Positions 1 to 8,217 of a stretch of DNA of 64,000 nt are shown piece after piece (the first letter of the stretch is position 1; every line of letters starts with the position of its first letter). Below the pieces are notes generated by a model. It saw nothing but the letters and a program-made list of their open reading frames with translations. It was not told the DNA's origin and made no database searches. The stretch spans positions 17,856-81,855 of the forward strand of contig NZ_JPJG01000018.1 of assembly GCF_000765235.1 (NCBI RefSeq), in the 5' to 3' direction. Position numbers and translations under genes: made by a program. The DNA is from Oscillibacter sp. ER4. GTDB taxonomy: Bacteria > Bacillota > Clostridia > Oscillospirales > Oscillospiraceae.

Positions 1-665
1 GGTTCGACCTGCGGCATCGCGAGGAAGAAGCCCTGCAGAAGGTCGACGCCGAGCGACAGCACGGTGCGTACCTCGTCCGCGGTCTCAAGGCCCTCGGCCA
101 CGACCTTCATGCCGCGCTGGTGCGCGTAGGATACGGTGTTCGACACGATCTGGCGCTTGTTGGCGTCGGTGTCGATGTCGCGGATGATGGAAAGGTCGAT
201 CTTGATGTAGTTGGGCGAGAGCTCGAGAAGGCTGCGCTCGTTGCTGTAGCCGCTGCCGTAGTCGTCGAGCGCGAACGCACCAGAGCTGCCACGGATCGTC
301 TGCTTGATGCGCAGCGCCTTGGGGTCGAGCACCTCTTCCTCCGTGATCTCAATGACGATGCGCGGCAGGATCGAGGCGTAGCGCGCGGAGTATTCCGAAA
401 GCTCATCGGGCGTTAGATACTGGCTTGCAATCGAATTGACGAACAGCAGCGCGCTGGGCACGATCTTACCGGCGTTTTCAAGCGCCTGATATGCACTTGA
501 CGCACGGAAGAACGTGATGCGCTCGACCTCGTGCAGGCAGTTTTCCTCGCGCGCGAGGCGTAGCACGTCAGCAGGGGAGTGCAGCGTGGGAAGATCCACG
601 CGCATGAGCGCTTCATAGGCAAAAACGCTGCCGTCTTTTGCGTCGATAATATCCTGAACTGCACA
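1..665 (-). pseudogene. EAL-domain (c-di-GMP phosphodiesterase) protein, 5'-truncated and running off the window
   Basis: The minus frame from 665 to the left edge encodes an EAL phosphodiesterase domain, which would hydrolyse cyclic di-GMP. Visible signatures are AYEALMR near the start, VIEITEEE, the DDYGSGYS block, IKIDLSIIRDID and VVAEGLET. The frame opens with a TGA at 668-666 and has no plausible start codon, so it begins only a few residues before the domain signature. The C-terminus lies outside the window. The break coincides with the broken end of a GGDEF domain on the other strand. An EAL gene cut by rearrangement is the likely reading. A lost short N-terminus or an assembly chimera is also possible. 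Confidence 0.8.
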
Positions 666-805
666 TCAGCGCGAGCATCGGCGGCGCGTTCGCGGCGGGA
701 CGCATCTCAAGAACGATCCGCAGGGCGGACCTTGCGATGTATCAGGCCAAATTGAAAAAGGATTGCGTAGCAATCTATCGAGAGGCGAAAGAACGTGAAA
801 CTTGA
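650..805 (+). pseudogene. C-terminal fragment of a GGDEF (diguanylate cyclase) domain
   Basis: The plus frame open from 650 to the TGA at 803-805 reads like the last 45 or so residues of a GGDEF domain: a SASIGGAF strand followed by the signature ADLAMYQAK and a short charged tail. The GGDEF active-site half is missing, because the sequence to the left encodes an EAL domain on the opposite strand. The frame overlaps the next gene by 11 bases, the tight coupling expected of an intact operon downstream of the break. Domain assignment is firm. Whether the break is biological or an assembly join cannot be told from this sequence. Confidence 0.75.
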
Positions 806-1151
806 CGAATTTTTCCGCTGCGTCGGCGGCGACTACGGCGAAGCCAAGGCGCGTTTTCAGAACGACGAGCGCATCGTGCGCTTCCTTAATATGTTCCCGG
901 GCGACGACAGTATGCAGAACCTGAGAAACGCGATGAACGCGGGCGACACGCCTACGGCGTTCCGCGCGGTGCACACGCTCAAGGGTGTGGCGCTGAACCT
1001 TGGCCTCGGCTCGCTCGCCCACGCCAGCTCTCAGATGACGGAAGCGCTGCGCGGTCAGGATTCGATGCCTGAAAGCGTACAGCCGCTCTATGAGGCGGTG
1101 CAGAAGGAGCACACTGCCGTGTGCAGCGCGCTCGAGCAGCTCGAAAAGTAA
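795..1151 (+). CDS. Hpt-domain histidine phosphotransfer protein
   Basis: This 118-residue protein is a single Hpt domain, a four-helix bundle that carries phosphate between a hybrid kinase and a response regulator. The phosphorylatable histidine is H60 in the motif HTLKG, followed by the usual helix with LGLGSLAHASSQM. The start is GTG at 795, inside the end of the GGDEF fragment, so the two were probably translated together. The context suggests a phosphorelay feeding c-di-GMP control, which is inferred from the neighbour alone. A perfect hairpin terminator follows the stop. Confidence 0.85.
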   Translation: MKLDEFFRCVGGDYGEAKARFQNDERIVRFLNMFPGDDSMQNLRNAMNAGDTPTAFRAVHTLKGVALNLGLGSLAHASSQMTEALRGQDSMPESVQPLYEAVQKEHTAVCSALEQLEK

Positions 1152-1155
1152 TTGA

Positions 1156-1199
1156 GAAGTAAAAAAGTCGAAACCTTTCGGTTTCGACTTTTTTACTTC
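1156..1199. terminator. Bidirectional terminator between the Hpt gene and cls
   Basis: A perfect inverted repeat has 20-base arms (1156-1175 and 1180-1199) and a TTTC loop. A-rich and T-rich flanks lie on both sides, so it can end transcription of both convergent genes. Confidence 0.9.
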
Positions 1200-2771
1200 T
1201 TACAGCAGCGGGGCGATGATGCGCATGCCGGGGCCGATGAGCTTTCGCATAAACGGGTCGTTTTTGAGAAGCTCAGCGTCCGCGCGGACGCACTTGGCGA
1301 GCGTCTGCTGGAAGTCTTGCTCAATTTTTGGGACTTCGGGGGACGCATAGAGGTACGTGCCGCATTCAAAGTGGTGGTACAGGCTGCGGTAGTCCAGATT
1401 GATCGTGCCGACGGTCGCCTTGCAGTCATCGCTGACGAAGACCTTCGCGTGAACGAAGCCCGGCTCGTACTCATAAATTTGTACACCGTTTTCAAGCAGC
1501 CTGCGGTAATACGTATGCGCGAGCGAGAAGGCGATCTCCTTGTCGGGCACGTGCGGCAGAATGAGCTGCACCTCCACGCCGCGGCGCGCGGCATAGGTCA
1601 GCGCCGTGATCATCTCGTTGTCGATGATGAGGTACGGCGTCATGATGTGCACATAGCGGTTGGCGCGGTTGATGATGTCCATATACACCATCTCGCCGAC
1701 AAGGTCGCGGTCGAGTGGGCTGTCGCCGTAGGGGATGACGTAGCCCGGCTCCTTTTCGCGCACCGGCTGCGGCACGTCGAGATACTTGCTGTAGACTTCG
1801 GGCGTAAAGTGCACGGAGCTGACGTTCCACATCTGCAAAAACATCAGAGTCAGGCTGCGCACGGCGTCGCCGCGCAGGGCAATGGCTGTATCCTTCCAGT
1901 GGCCGAGGCGCGAGGTGCGGTTGATGTACTCGTCGGAGAGGTTGATGCCGCCTGTGAAGCCGATCTTGCCGTCGATGACCATGATCTTGCGGTGGTCGCG
2001 GTAGTTGTAGTGCGTGGAGACAAACGGGCGCAGCGGCGCGAACATCTTGCAGGCAATGCCGAGCTTTTCGAGCTTTTCGGGGTAGGAATAGGGCAGCAGC
2101 GCGACCGCGCAGGTGCCGTCGTACAGCACGCGCACCTCGACGCCCGCGTTGACCTTTTCCTTGAGAATTTCAAGGATGCGGCCCCACATGTAGCCCTCCC
2201 TGACGATGAAATACTCGAGGAAGATGAAGTGCTCGGCCTTTTGGAGCTCGTCGCACATGACCTCGAACGCATCGTCGCCGAGGGGGAAGTATTGCGCCTG
2301 TGTGTTTTGATAGCAGGGGAAGCCGCAGGAATTCAAGTAGGAGGCAAGGCTTTGGAGCTCCTCCGGTAATTCCTCCTTGGAACACGCGCTTTCCGAGGGG
2401 GCGAAGTGCTCCGTCTGCGACAGGATGTCGTTGTAGCGGCGGATCATCAGCCGGTGGCCGAGGTCCGTCTTGATGTAAACGTACAGGATCAAGCCGAACA
2501 CCGGCAGCACCGCGAGGATGAAAAACCACGTGAGCTTGATGGTCGGGTTGTCGTCGTTGCCGAACAGAAACAGCACGACTGCCGCCGACAGCAGCGTGTT
2601 GCCGCCCCAGAAGTAGGGCAGAAAGCCCTCAAGCTTGTAAAAGGCGGCAAAGAGGAACAAGATCTGCACGATCAGCGAAACGATGATGATGCCCGTGCGG
2701 CCGAAGATGATCTGCAGAAGGCCTCGTTTGCCCTTTTCTAAAAGGAGAATGTGATTGTCGTCGTCTTTCAT
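1200..2771 (-). CDS. cls: Cardiolipin synthase (phospholipase D superfamily)
   Basis: The 523-residue membrane protein condenses two phosphatidylglycerol molecules, or PG with another head group, to make cardiolipin. Three hydrophobic segments lie near residues 27-45, 52-71 and 80-100. Two PLD HxKxxxxD motifs follow: H260/K262/D267 with GFTGGIN behind it, and H441/K443/D448 with GTINLD behind it. Length and order match Firmicutes Cls. It is monocistronic, with a promoter at 2842-2870 and a shared terminator at 1156-1199. The family also contains enzymes with other acceptor lipids, so exact substrate choice is not determined. Confidence 0.95.
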   Translation of the reverse strand: MKDDDNHILLLEKGKRGLLQIIFGRTGIIIVSLIVQILFLFAAFYKLEGFLPYFWGGNTLLSAAVVLFLFGNDDNPTIKLTWFFILAVLPVFGLILYVYIKTDLGHRLMIRRYNDILSQTEHFAPSESACSKEELPEELQSLASYLNSCGFPCYQNTQAQYFPLGDDAFEVMCDELQKAEHFIFLEYFIVREGYMWGRILEILKEKVNAGVEVRVLYDGTCAVALLPYSYPEKLEKLGIACKMFAPLRPFVSTHYNYRDHRKIMVIDGKIGFTGGINLSDEYINRTSRLGHWKDTAIALRGDAVRSLTLMFLQMWNVSSVHFTPEVYSKYLDVPQPVREKEPGYVIPYGDSPLDRDLVGEMVYMDIINRANRYVHIMTPYLIIDNEMITALTYAARRGVEVQLILPHVPDKEIAFSLAHTYYRRLLENGVQIYEYEPGFVHAKVFVSDDCKATVGTINLDYRSLYHHFECGTYLYASPEVPKIEQDFQQTLAKCVRADAELLKNDPFMRKLIGPGMRIIAPLL

Positions 2772-2841
2772 AGATGTCCTTTCTCAAAGATGACCGTGCC
2801 CACGCGGGGCAAGGCACCTACATTTAATATATATCTACTTT

Positions 2842-2870
2842 ATCATAACATGACTTTGCCGAAAAGCCAA
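2842..2870 (-). promoter_or_regulatory. Promoter of cls
   Basis: On the minus strand TTGGCT (2870-2865) and TATGAT (2847-2842) are separated by 17 bases, about 70 bases upstream of the cls start. Confidence 0.6.
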
Positions 2871-2913
2871 CCCATTTCCGCAGCGAAGCGTACGCAGACG
2901 GAGGAAACGGGAC

Positions 2914-2942
2914 TTGGCGATTTGATGTTCCTGTGTTAAAAT
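2914..2942 (+). promoter_or_regulatory. Promoter of the glycosylase gene
   Basis: TTGGCG (2914-2919) and TAAAAT (2937-2942) are separated by 17 bases. They sit about 30 bases before the ATG at 2972, which has a GAAAGGGGA ribosome binding site. Confidence 0.6.
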
Positions 2943-2971
2943 GGCGAAAAAGGTAGAAAGGGGACGAGAAA

Positions 2972-3349
2972 ATGGAGCTTAAGACGCAGGTCCATAATAT
3001 TCTGCCGCTGTATGACGAAAAGTCGCGCGTGCTGATCCTGGGCTCGTTCCCGTCGGTTAAGTCAAGGGAGGCGGCGTTCTTCTACGCGCACCCGCAGAAC
3101 CGCTTCTGGCCGACGCTCGCCGCTGTTCTGGGCGAGGAAACGCCGAAGACGGTCGAAGAGAAGAAAGCGATGGTCCTGCGCCGCGGCGTCGCCATGTGGG
3201 ACACCATCGGCTCATGCGAGATCGTGGGATCGTCGGATGCGAGCATCACGAACGTTGTGCCGAACGATCTGTCTGTCATTTTGGATGCGGCGGACATTCA
3301 GGCCATCTTCTGCAATGGCGGCACGTCCTACGCCTGCTATAAAAAATAG
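2972..3349 (+). pseudogene. DNA-deoxyinosine glycosylase (uracil-DNA glycosylase superfamily), 5' part, split by a mobile element
   Basis: The first 125 residues belong to the Mug/UDG-like family that removes deaminated bases such as hypoxanthine from DNA. The ILGSFPS motif I, the NRFWP block, the WDTIGSCE segment and the strand IFCNGG are visible. The frame stops at TAG 3347-3349 inside the left attachment core, well short of the family's roughly 165-175 residues. The missing C-terminus is at 14459-14593 on the far side of the element. Joining the two at the shared 10-bp core restores an uninterrupted frame through Y-K-K-Y-C. The truncated product probably lacks the final helix and is likely inactive while the element is integrated. 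Confidence 0.9.
3339..3348. repeat. Left attachment core (attL)
   Basis: The core ATAAAAAATA is shared with 14460-14469. The left copy lies in codons Y-K-K of the glycosylase and creates the premature TAG immediately at the junction. Confidence 0.85.
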
Positions 3350-3370
3350 TAGAATTTTTCTCTCTGCCGC

Positions 3371-3508
3371 AAGATGATTTTAGGTCGGTTGAGGGATTAG
3401 AAAACGCCGGAAACCCGCATAAACTCTATGTTTTTGCGCGTTCTCGGCGTTTCTTTTATCGCCTGTGTTAGTGGTGCTTTTTCGGTAAATGGTGCCCAAA
3501 TGGTGCCC
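3371..3508. repeat. Left-end integrase binding region: inverted repeat and tandem AAATGGTGCCC
   Basis: AAGATGATTTT at 3371-3381 is repeated in inverted orientation near the right end (14331-14341). Two tandem copies of AAATGGTGCCC occupy 3487-3497 and 3498-3508, with a matching pair at the right end (14301-14322). The layout resembles arm-type sites of Tn916-family integrases. The binding role is inferred. Confidence 0.65.
3402..3452. terminator. Hairpin downstream of the integrase gene
   Basis: AAACGCCG (3402-3409) pairs with CGGCGTTT (3445-3452), with a smaller CGCA/TGCG stem inside. It lies about 110 bases past the integrase stop. T-richness is modest, so its role as terminator is tentative. 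Confidence 0.4.
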
Positions 3509-3562
3509 AAATCCCACGCGGGGCTATAAAACGGTATAAGAAGCGGTAAAGAGATACAGCGG

Positions 3563-4867
3563 TTAAAGCTCTAAATCGCTGCTCTTTTTCTTTGCCGCGC
3601 TCTTTGCTTTCTTCGGCTCGGCTTTCTCTGCCTTTGCCGGGTCTGCCTGTTTGACCGCCCCATGATAAGCGTCTAAGACTTCTTTTTTGCGTTCAAGCCG
3701 CACGTCCACATAACGGGCGGTAACAGCTTCAAAGTTCATAGACAGCCCAAGCGATACGCCGATACCCGCAAGTGTATGTCCTAACACTTCGCCTACGGTG
3801 TAGAAGTCGCCTGTCAGTTGGTGCATATTTGTAGCTGCTGTATGGCGCAAATCGTGAAAGCGGATATGCGGCATATCCAAATCTTCAAGCAGCTTTCCAA
3901 ACTGGGAAGATACCCACGACGCGGAGATAGGGGAACCGTCCGGCTTCGCTACAACAAGGTCATTGTCATAGTAAGGCTTTCCGTCCTTTTCTGCCTGTTC
4001 GCGCTGCGCTTCCTGCATAGCAAACTGTTTGAGAAAGAACGGGCGGGCAAGCTCTGTGATAGGCAGCTTTCGCCCGTTGGATTTCGGCGGTGCCATTTCC
4101 TCAATGACTTTTGTTTTTGGCGGTACCTTAAAGGGTAGCTGCTCGGAAACGTCAAAGGTGTTGTTTTCCAAATCCACATTGCGCCAACGCAAGCCCAGGA
4201 TTTCAGAACGGCGCATACCGTAAAGCCCGCCTAAGATAACGGGCATTTCCCAAACGGTACCCTCGACGCGCTGCATAAGGGCTTTTACCTGTTCCGGCGT
4301 GTACGGGTCGGGGGTCTTGTCGCTCTTTCCAAACTTCGTAAGCGTGTCCTTTGCTGCGTTTGTTTCGATATAGCGGTATTTCCGGGCATGGCTCAACGCC
4401 ACGCTCAAAACACGCTTTGCCCCGGCTGCGGTGGACGGTTTCAAGCCTTTGTCAATAATCTGCTGAAACATTTTGTCTACCATAGCGGGGGTAAGCTGAT
4501 TAAGGGCAACGCCGCCGATATATGGTGTGATGTAGTTTGCAATCGTTCTTTTGTACCCGTCGTAAGTAGAGGGGCGCAAGTTCACTCTTGCATAGCTTTC
4601 TACCCATTCATTCAGATAGCTTGCAACGGTCTGTTTCCGCTGTGAAGCGATAGACGCAATCTGTCCCGGATTATGGAGCTTTGCTTTCATCTCTGCTTCA
4701 TGCTGCGTTGCTTCCTTTTTTGTTGGAAAGCCCTTTTTTGAATAGGTTTTCTTTTCCCCATTCGGGGCGGTGTACTTTATATTCACGTCGTAAACTGTAC
4801 CCGGCCGCCCGGTCAGTACGCCGTTGCTGTCGCGTTTATTCTTAACCTGCCTTGTTGATATAGCCAT
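3563..4867 (-). CDS. int: Tyrosine site-specific integrase of the element
   Basis: This 434-residue recombinase of the Tn916/lambda-Int type integrates and excises the element. An N-terminal arm-binding region (about 1-75) is followed by a SAM-like core-binding domain (about 80-180) and a catalytic domain. Visible catalytic residues are R219 in GMRRSE, H338 and R341 in HDLRHT, H364 in LGHT and the nucleophile Y386 in ARYVDV. A lysine-rich tail ends the protein. A longer than usual stretch separates H364 from Y386. It begins 3 bases after the small HTH gene stops, so the two are probably co-expressed, as xis-int pairs usually are. Confidence 0.95.
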   Translation of the reverse strand: MAISTRQVKNKRDSNGVLTGRPGTVYDVNIKYTAPNGEKKTYSKKGFPTKKEATQHEAEMKAKLHNPGQIASIASQRKQTVASYLNEWVESYARVNLRPSTYDGYKRTIANYITPYIGGVALNQLTPAMVDKMFQQIIDKGLKPSTAAGAKRVLSVALSHARKYRYIETNAAKDTLTKFGKSDKTPDPYTPEQVKALMQRVEGTVWEMPVILGGLYGMRRSEILGLRWRNVDLENNTFDVSEQLPFKVPPKTKVIEEMAPPKSNGRKLPITELARPFFLKQFAMQEAQREQAEKDGKPYYDNDLVVAKPDGSPISASWVSSQFGKLLEDLDMPHIRFHDLRHTAATNMHQLTGDFYTVGEVLGHTLAGIGVSLGLSMNFEAVTARYVDVRLERKKEVLDAYHGAVKQADPAKAEKAEPKKAKSAAKKKSSDLEL

Positions 4868-4870
4868 AGC

Positions 4871-5107
4871 TTAACCTCCCTGTCGTGCCGGGGGCTTCGC
4901 TGTCGTCTTTGCCCTGTGGTACCAGTCCCAGATTGCAGCGTCAGCTATCAAACGACGGTTTCCATTTTGTATATATTCAAGCTCGCCACTATCCATAAGC
5001 TCGCGCAGTTTATTTTCCCCGATACCGCTAATCTTGCTCATTTGCTCAACGGTCTTTAACATAGGGAATACAGGGATAGCGGGGCTTGCTGTTTCCTTTT
5101 TTGCCAT
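4871..5107 (-). CDS. Excisionase-like small HTH protein
   Basis: The 78-residue protein has an MerR/excisionase-type winged-helix pattern: SKISGIGENKLRELM for the helices and a wing with NGNRRLI, followed by IWDWY. The position directly upstream of the integrase, in the same orientation, is that of Xis in Tn916-like elements. It probably bends DNA at the ends and favours excision. The start at 5107 has a GGGGGT-type ribosome binding site. It is called by position and fold; no specific family name is certain. Confidence 0.75.
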   Translation of the reverse strand: MAKKETASPAIPVFPMLKTVEQMSKISGIGENKLRELMDSGELEYIQNGNRRLIADAAIWDWYHRAKTTAKPPARQGG

Positions 5108-5534
5108 AGGAAAATACCCCCTTTCATAAATGGCTAAAAAGTCAAGTTACAAAAAGTGGGCTTTAACCGGGCGGCTGTTAGCACAACCTCGCGGGAATTG
5201 CACCCCTGCTCATTTAAGGCAGCTTTACCCATTGCCTGCGACGCTCTGAACGCTCGGACTGTGGCTGTAAAGGCTTATCTCCCCTCAATGCGTGTTGTCG
5301 CCCGCAAGCTGCTAACTTGCTTCCCGTCGCGGTGTTTCTCGCTCGGCTTTTCCCGATAGAGGAATAGCGTCATGGCGCACCCTCCGTATGGCTCGGCGCA
5401 AAAAGGACGTACCCGGTTTGCCCTATACTGCGTCGCCGTTATCTTGCGTCGCTTTCTTTGTCAAGGAACATACGGGGCTGCTGCGGATTGATACGAAACG
5501 GAAAAGGGGTTAAGACGTTTCGGTATCGGTGCAG
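5108..5534. other. Non-coding stretch upstream of xis-int
   Basis: No convincing gene was found in these 427 bases. The stretch is GC-rich compared with the rest of the element and contains many short inverted repeats. A TTGACA at 5464-5459 on the minus strand could be a -35 element for xis-int, but the -10 is weak. The region may act as a long leader controlling the integration genes. Confidence 0.4.
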
Positions 5535-5792
5535 TTATTCAACCCTAAATGTGAGGATTGCCCTCATTAGTCTTGCTTGCAGCCGTTGGCGAATATCCTC
5601 GTCAACGCCAAAATAGACGTTTCCGCGCTCGTCGCAGAGCTTCCGCATGGAAAGGCTCGCTATGTAACCACTAAAATGCTGCAAGACAATTTTCATAGCG
5701 TCCGGGTCGCCCTTTGTCGCTGCCACAATGACAGGATAGGGAACAAGGGCAACGTCCGGGAAGTCAGATTGTTTACCATTCGTCCCATTCAT
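5535..5792 (-). CDS. Tn916 Orf8-like helix-turn-helix protein (HTH_16 family)
   Basis: The 85-residue protein matches the small regulator that accompanies the sigma-like factor in Tn916-family elements: VIVAATKGDPDAM at the start, an IASLSMRKL helix and FGVDEDIRQRLQARLMRAI at the end. It overlaps the sigma-like gene upstream by 20 bases, as is usual for this pair. A role in controlling element gene expression is inferred from Tn916. Confidence 0.8.
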   Translation of the reverse strand: MNGTNGKQSDFPDVALVPYPVIVAATKGDPDAMKIVLQHFSGYIASLSMRKLCDERGNVYFGVDEDIRQRLQARLMRAILTFRVE

Positions 5793-6213
5793 CAGCGTGT
5801 TCCTCCAAATATTTCTTCAAGATTTCAAAAGAGCTTGTCCGTCTGTACTGTATCGTGCTGCGCGACGTATTGAATAACTTTCCAATCTCCACGTCGGTCA
5901 TGCCCTCGAAATAGTACAGCATGATAGCTTTCCTTTTTTCTTCCGGCAAAGTGCGGATTGCTTCAAGCAGCAGCTTCGGCGTGATTTTCTTTCCTGCCTG
6001 CTGATAGCTCGGCTCGGCTTCTTCGTCTTGAAAATACTTATCAAGCGTATAAAGCTGTCGTTCCTCATGCAAGGCAAGGTCGGAAAACGACACTTCCTTT
6101 GCTCTGCGACGCCGGATTTCCTCGTGGGCGTTGCAGGCTTCGTTGTGCAGCACCCGTTTACAGAAACTTTGAAAGATACATTGCTTCTGAAATTCCACGC
6201 GATTAGGTTCCAT
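5773..6213 (-). CDS. Sigma-70-like regulator of the element (Tn916 Orf7 type)
   Basis: The 146-residue protein has a C-terminal sigma-70 region 4-like HTH: LPEEKRKAIMLYYFEG, then TDVEIGKLFNTSRSTIQYRRTS. The N-terminal half resembles the short region 2 remnant of Tn916 Orf7. The ATG at 6213 is chosen because AAAGGAGGTGAG lies just upstream; the longer open frame to 6336 has no binding site. It is co-transcribed with the overlapping HTH_16 gene. It probably stimulates transfer or excision gene expression. Confidence 0.85.
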   Translation of the reverse strand: MEPNRVEFQKQCIFQSFCKRVLHNEACNAHEEIRRRRAKEVSFSDLALHEERQLYTLDKYFQDEEAEPSYQQAGKKITPKLLLEAIRTLPEEKRKAIMLYYFEGMTDVEIGKLFNTSRSTIQYRRTSSFEILKKYLEEHADEWDEW

Positions 6214-6570
6214 GTTCTCACCTCCTTTCGTGTTGAAAGGTGGCGGTACCTCCCCTTTTCGCGGGATAATACAGGCGATTTTTTCAAACGCCGAATGAAA
6301 GCGAAACTTTTTTGAAAAAACCTCCCGAAAATGCAAAATGCGCCTGTCTGCAAGATGCAGACAAGCGCAAAGGAATTGTAAGCGGTATTTAGATGATTTG
6401 ACAGTTCATATATGAGGGTAGAAGTGTTCCCGGCGGCGGTCGGGCTTTTTTTGATAAGCTAAAAGATATGGCGATATAGAAAAAGGACATGGCGATACCT
6501 CCTTGATACCGCCGTATCCTCAAAAAAGGGCGACTTTAATACACCCCCCGTTATCTTATTTTTCAAAAAG

Positions 6571-6611
6571 AAAACGGCGGTTTTGAGTAAATATTTCAAA
6601 ACCGCCGTTTT
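6571..6611. terminator. Terminator between the arsenical cassette and the sigma-like gene
   Basis: A perfect inverted repeat with 16-base arms (6571-6586 and 6596-6611) is flanked by A and T runs. It follows the thioredoxin-like gene on the minus strand. Confidence 0.85.
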
Positions 6612-6701
6612 ATCTGCCTACATTCGGCAGTTTTGTTGTTTTACATAGCATTAAATCGCTATTTGAATTATTGATAATAAGGCGTAAATTTGATATTAAA
6701 T

Positions 6702-7085
6702 TTATTTTTCGGAAACGATTTTTTGTAACAGTTTTTGCACGTTTTCTGTTTTCAGCACTTTCCCCGTAGATACTACTTTGTTGTTGACAACAAGAGCAGG
6801 TACACTCATAACGCCATATTCCATAACCTTTTTCAAGTCCGTAATATATTCTACTTCTACGGAAATCCCCATTGCTTTAACGGCGGATTGTGTGTTCTCA
6901 TAAAGAGCATGACAACACCCTGAACCTAATACCTTGATACAGCAAATTCTGCCTTGTATGTCTTGACAACAGTTATTCAAATTTTCCGGTTCAACTGTTT
7001 CAGACACGGAACAGTTACCATTGCAAGTACAAACAGGAGCGTTTATTTCTTTTTCTTTCTTCTTTCCAAAACCAAATAATGTCAT
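6702..7085 (-). CDS. Thioredoxin-fold small redox protein of the arsR/permease cassette
   Basis: About 127 residues. The C-terminal 75 form a thioredoxin-like domain of the redox-active disulfide protein 2 type: strand CCIKVLG, GSGCCHA with vicinal cysteines, and the cis-proline loop VMSVPALVVNN. The N-terminal part is cysteine-rich (CTCNGNC, NCCQD), which could bind a thiophilic metal or metalloid. The ATG at 7085 is used because GGAGGT sits 8 bases upstream; the apparent earlier start is a TTG inside that site. It follows the permease by 31 bases. Proteins of this type often accompany permeases of this family, but the substrate is unproven. Confidence 0.8.
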   Translation of the reverse strand: MTLFGFGKKKEKEINAPVCTCNGNCSVSETVEPENLNNCCQDIQGRICCIKVLGSGCCHALYENTQSAVKAMGISVEVEYITDLKKVMEYGVMSVPALVVNNKVVSTGKVLKTENVQKLLQKIVSEK

Positions 7086-7116
7086 AATAATTACCTCCAA
7101 AAAATTTTATATTCGC

Positions 7117-8130
7117 TTATATTAACAAGTAAGAAATTGCATTGAAAAAATAGCCTACAAGAATAATTCCTATGGTACAAATTGCAATGAAAACACCAAG
7201 CAATTTAGGCTTTACGGCTTTTCGTAACATAATCATAGAGGGCAGCGACAGCGTGGTTACACTCATCATAAAAGACAGGACGACACCAAGTTGAGCGCCT
7301 TTTGCAAGCAAGGCTTCTGCAATCGGAATTGTGCCGAAAATATCCGCATACAAGGGAACGCCCACAATCGTCGCAAGGATTACGCCAAAGGGATTACCCG
7401 TACCAAGCACTTTGACAATAAAATCTTCGGGTATCCAATTATGGATAAATGCACCGATACCTACGCCAATCAGTACATAGGGGGCAACCTTTTTTGCTGT
7501 TGCTAAAACCTGCTCCCATGCGTATTTGATACGGTCTTTGAAGTGTAGTTCTTCCTGCGGAACATCAAGGGTATTTGCATTGCGGATAAAACCCTCAACG
7601 TAGTTTTCAAGATGTAATTTCTCAATCAACGTGCCGCCCACAACGGCAATCACTAATCCAAGCACTACATAAAGGACAGCGACTTTCCAACCGAAAATGC
7701 TCATAAGAAGCACAAGAGAGCCGAGGTCTACCATAGGGGAAGAAATCAGAAATGAGAACGTAACCCCAAGCGGCAATCCCGCGCTTGTAAATCCGATAAA
7801 TAGCGGAATGGAAGAACAGGAACAAAACGGCGTTACTGTTCCGAGCAGCGCGGCGATACAGTTTGCACCCACACCATGAAATCTACCAAGTATCTTTTTT
7901 GTTCTTTCCGGCGGGAAGTAGCTTTGTATGTAGGATATAATCAAAATCAGCACGCCGAGCAGCACCATGATTTTGATTGTGTCGTAGATGAAAAACTGAA
8001 CGCTGCCGCCGACTTTCCCGGCGGTATCTAATCCGCAAGCATTCAATAAATCACCTATCAAACGATTGAGCCAACTCATACCCAAAAGTTCGGTTTTGAA
8101 GAAATCCCAAATTGACTTTACAGTTTGCAT
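7117..8130 (-). CDS. ArsP-type permease (PF03773 family)
   Basis: The 337-residue integral membrane protein has about eight hydrophobic segments and the family's cysteine motif TPFCSCSSIPLF after the second. Members export trivalent organoarsenicals, or are linked to other soft-metal efflux. Two ATGs are possible, at 8136 and 8130; the latter gives proper spacing to AAGGAGGT and is used. It lies downstream of an ArsR regulator and upstream of a cysteine-rich thioredoxin, forming a three-gene cassette. An 18-bp palindrome at 8153-8170 precedes it. An arsenical substrate is inferred from family and context. Confidence 0.85.
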   Translation of the reverse strand: MQTVKSIWDFFKTELLGMSWLNRLIGDLLNACGLDTAGKVGGSVQFFIYDTIKIMVLLGVLILIISYIQSYFPPERTKKILGRFHGVGANCIAALLGTVTPFCSCSSIPLFIGFTSAGLPLGVTFSFLISSPMVDLGSLVLLMSIFGWKVAVLYVVLGLVIAVVGGTLIEKLHLENYVEGFIRNANTLDVPQEELHFKDRIKYAWEQVLATAKKVAPYVLIGVGIGAFIHNWIPEDFIVKVLGTGNPFGVILATIVGVPLYADIFGTIPIAEALLAKGAQLGVVLSFMMSVTTLSLPSMIMLRKAVKPKLLGVFIAICTIGIILVGYFFNAISYLLI

Positions 8131-8152
8131 AAACATAGACCTCCTTAAAATC

Positions 8153-8170
8153 GACACATTGCAATTTGTC
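8153..8170. promoter_or_regulatory. Palindromic operator in front of the permease
   Basis: GACACATTGCAATTTGTC matches its own reverse complement at 16 of 18 positions. It lies just upstream of the permease and overlaps a minus-strand TTGACA (8172-8167). This is the expected place for binding by the adjacent ArsR-family repressor. Confidence 0.6.
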
Positions 8171-8188
8171 AATATATTAGTTTTTGTA

Positions 8189-8217
8189 TAAGCCGCTTGC
8201 TGCCTACAAGCGGCTTA
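8189..8217. terminator. Hairpin at the end of arsR
   Basis: TAAGCCGCTTG (8189-8199) pairs with CAAGCGGCTTA (8207-8217), overlapping the arsR stop. The T-run is weak on either strand, so it may reduce rather than end read-through into the permease gene. Confidence 0.45.

Noticed and set aside
1152..2369. A 405-codon plus frame over cls
   Set aside because: It overlaps the full-length cardiolipin synthase gene and the terminator, and has no start signal.
3487..3508. Reading the tandem AAATGGTGCCC units as a CRISPR-like array
   Set aside because: Two adjacent 11-base copies without spacers, with matching copies at the other element end, fit integrase arm sites instead.
5156..5359. A 67-codon frame in the non-coding leader of xis-int
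   Set aside because: No ribosome binding site, no recognisable domain, and it runs against the surrounding gene direction.
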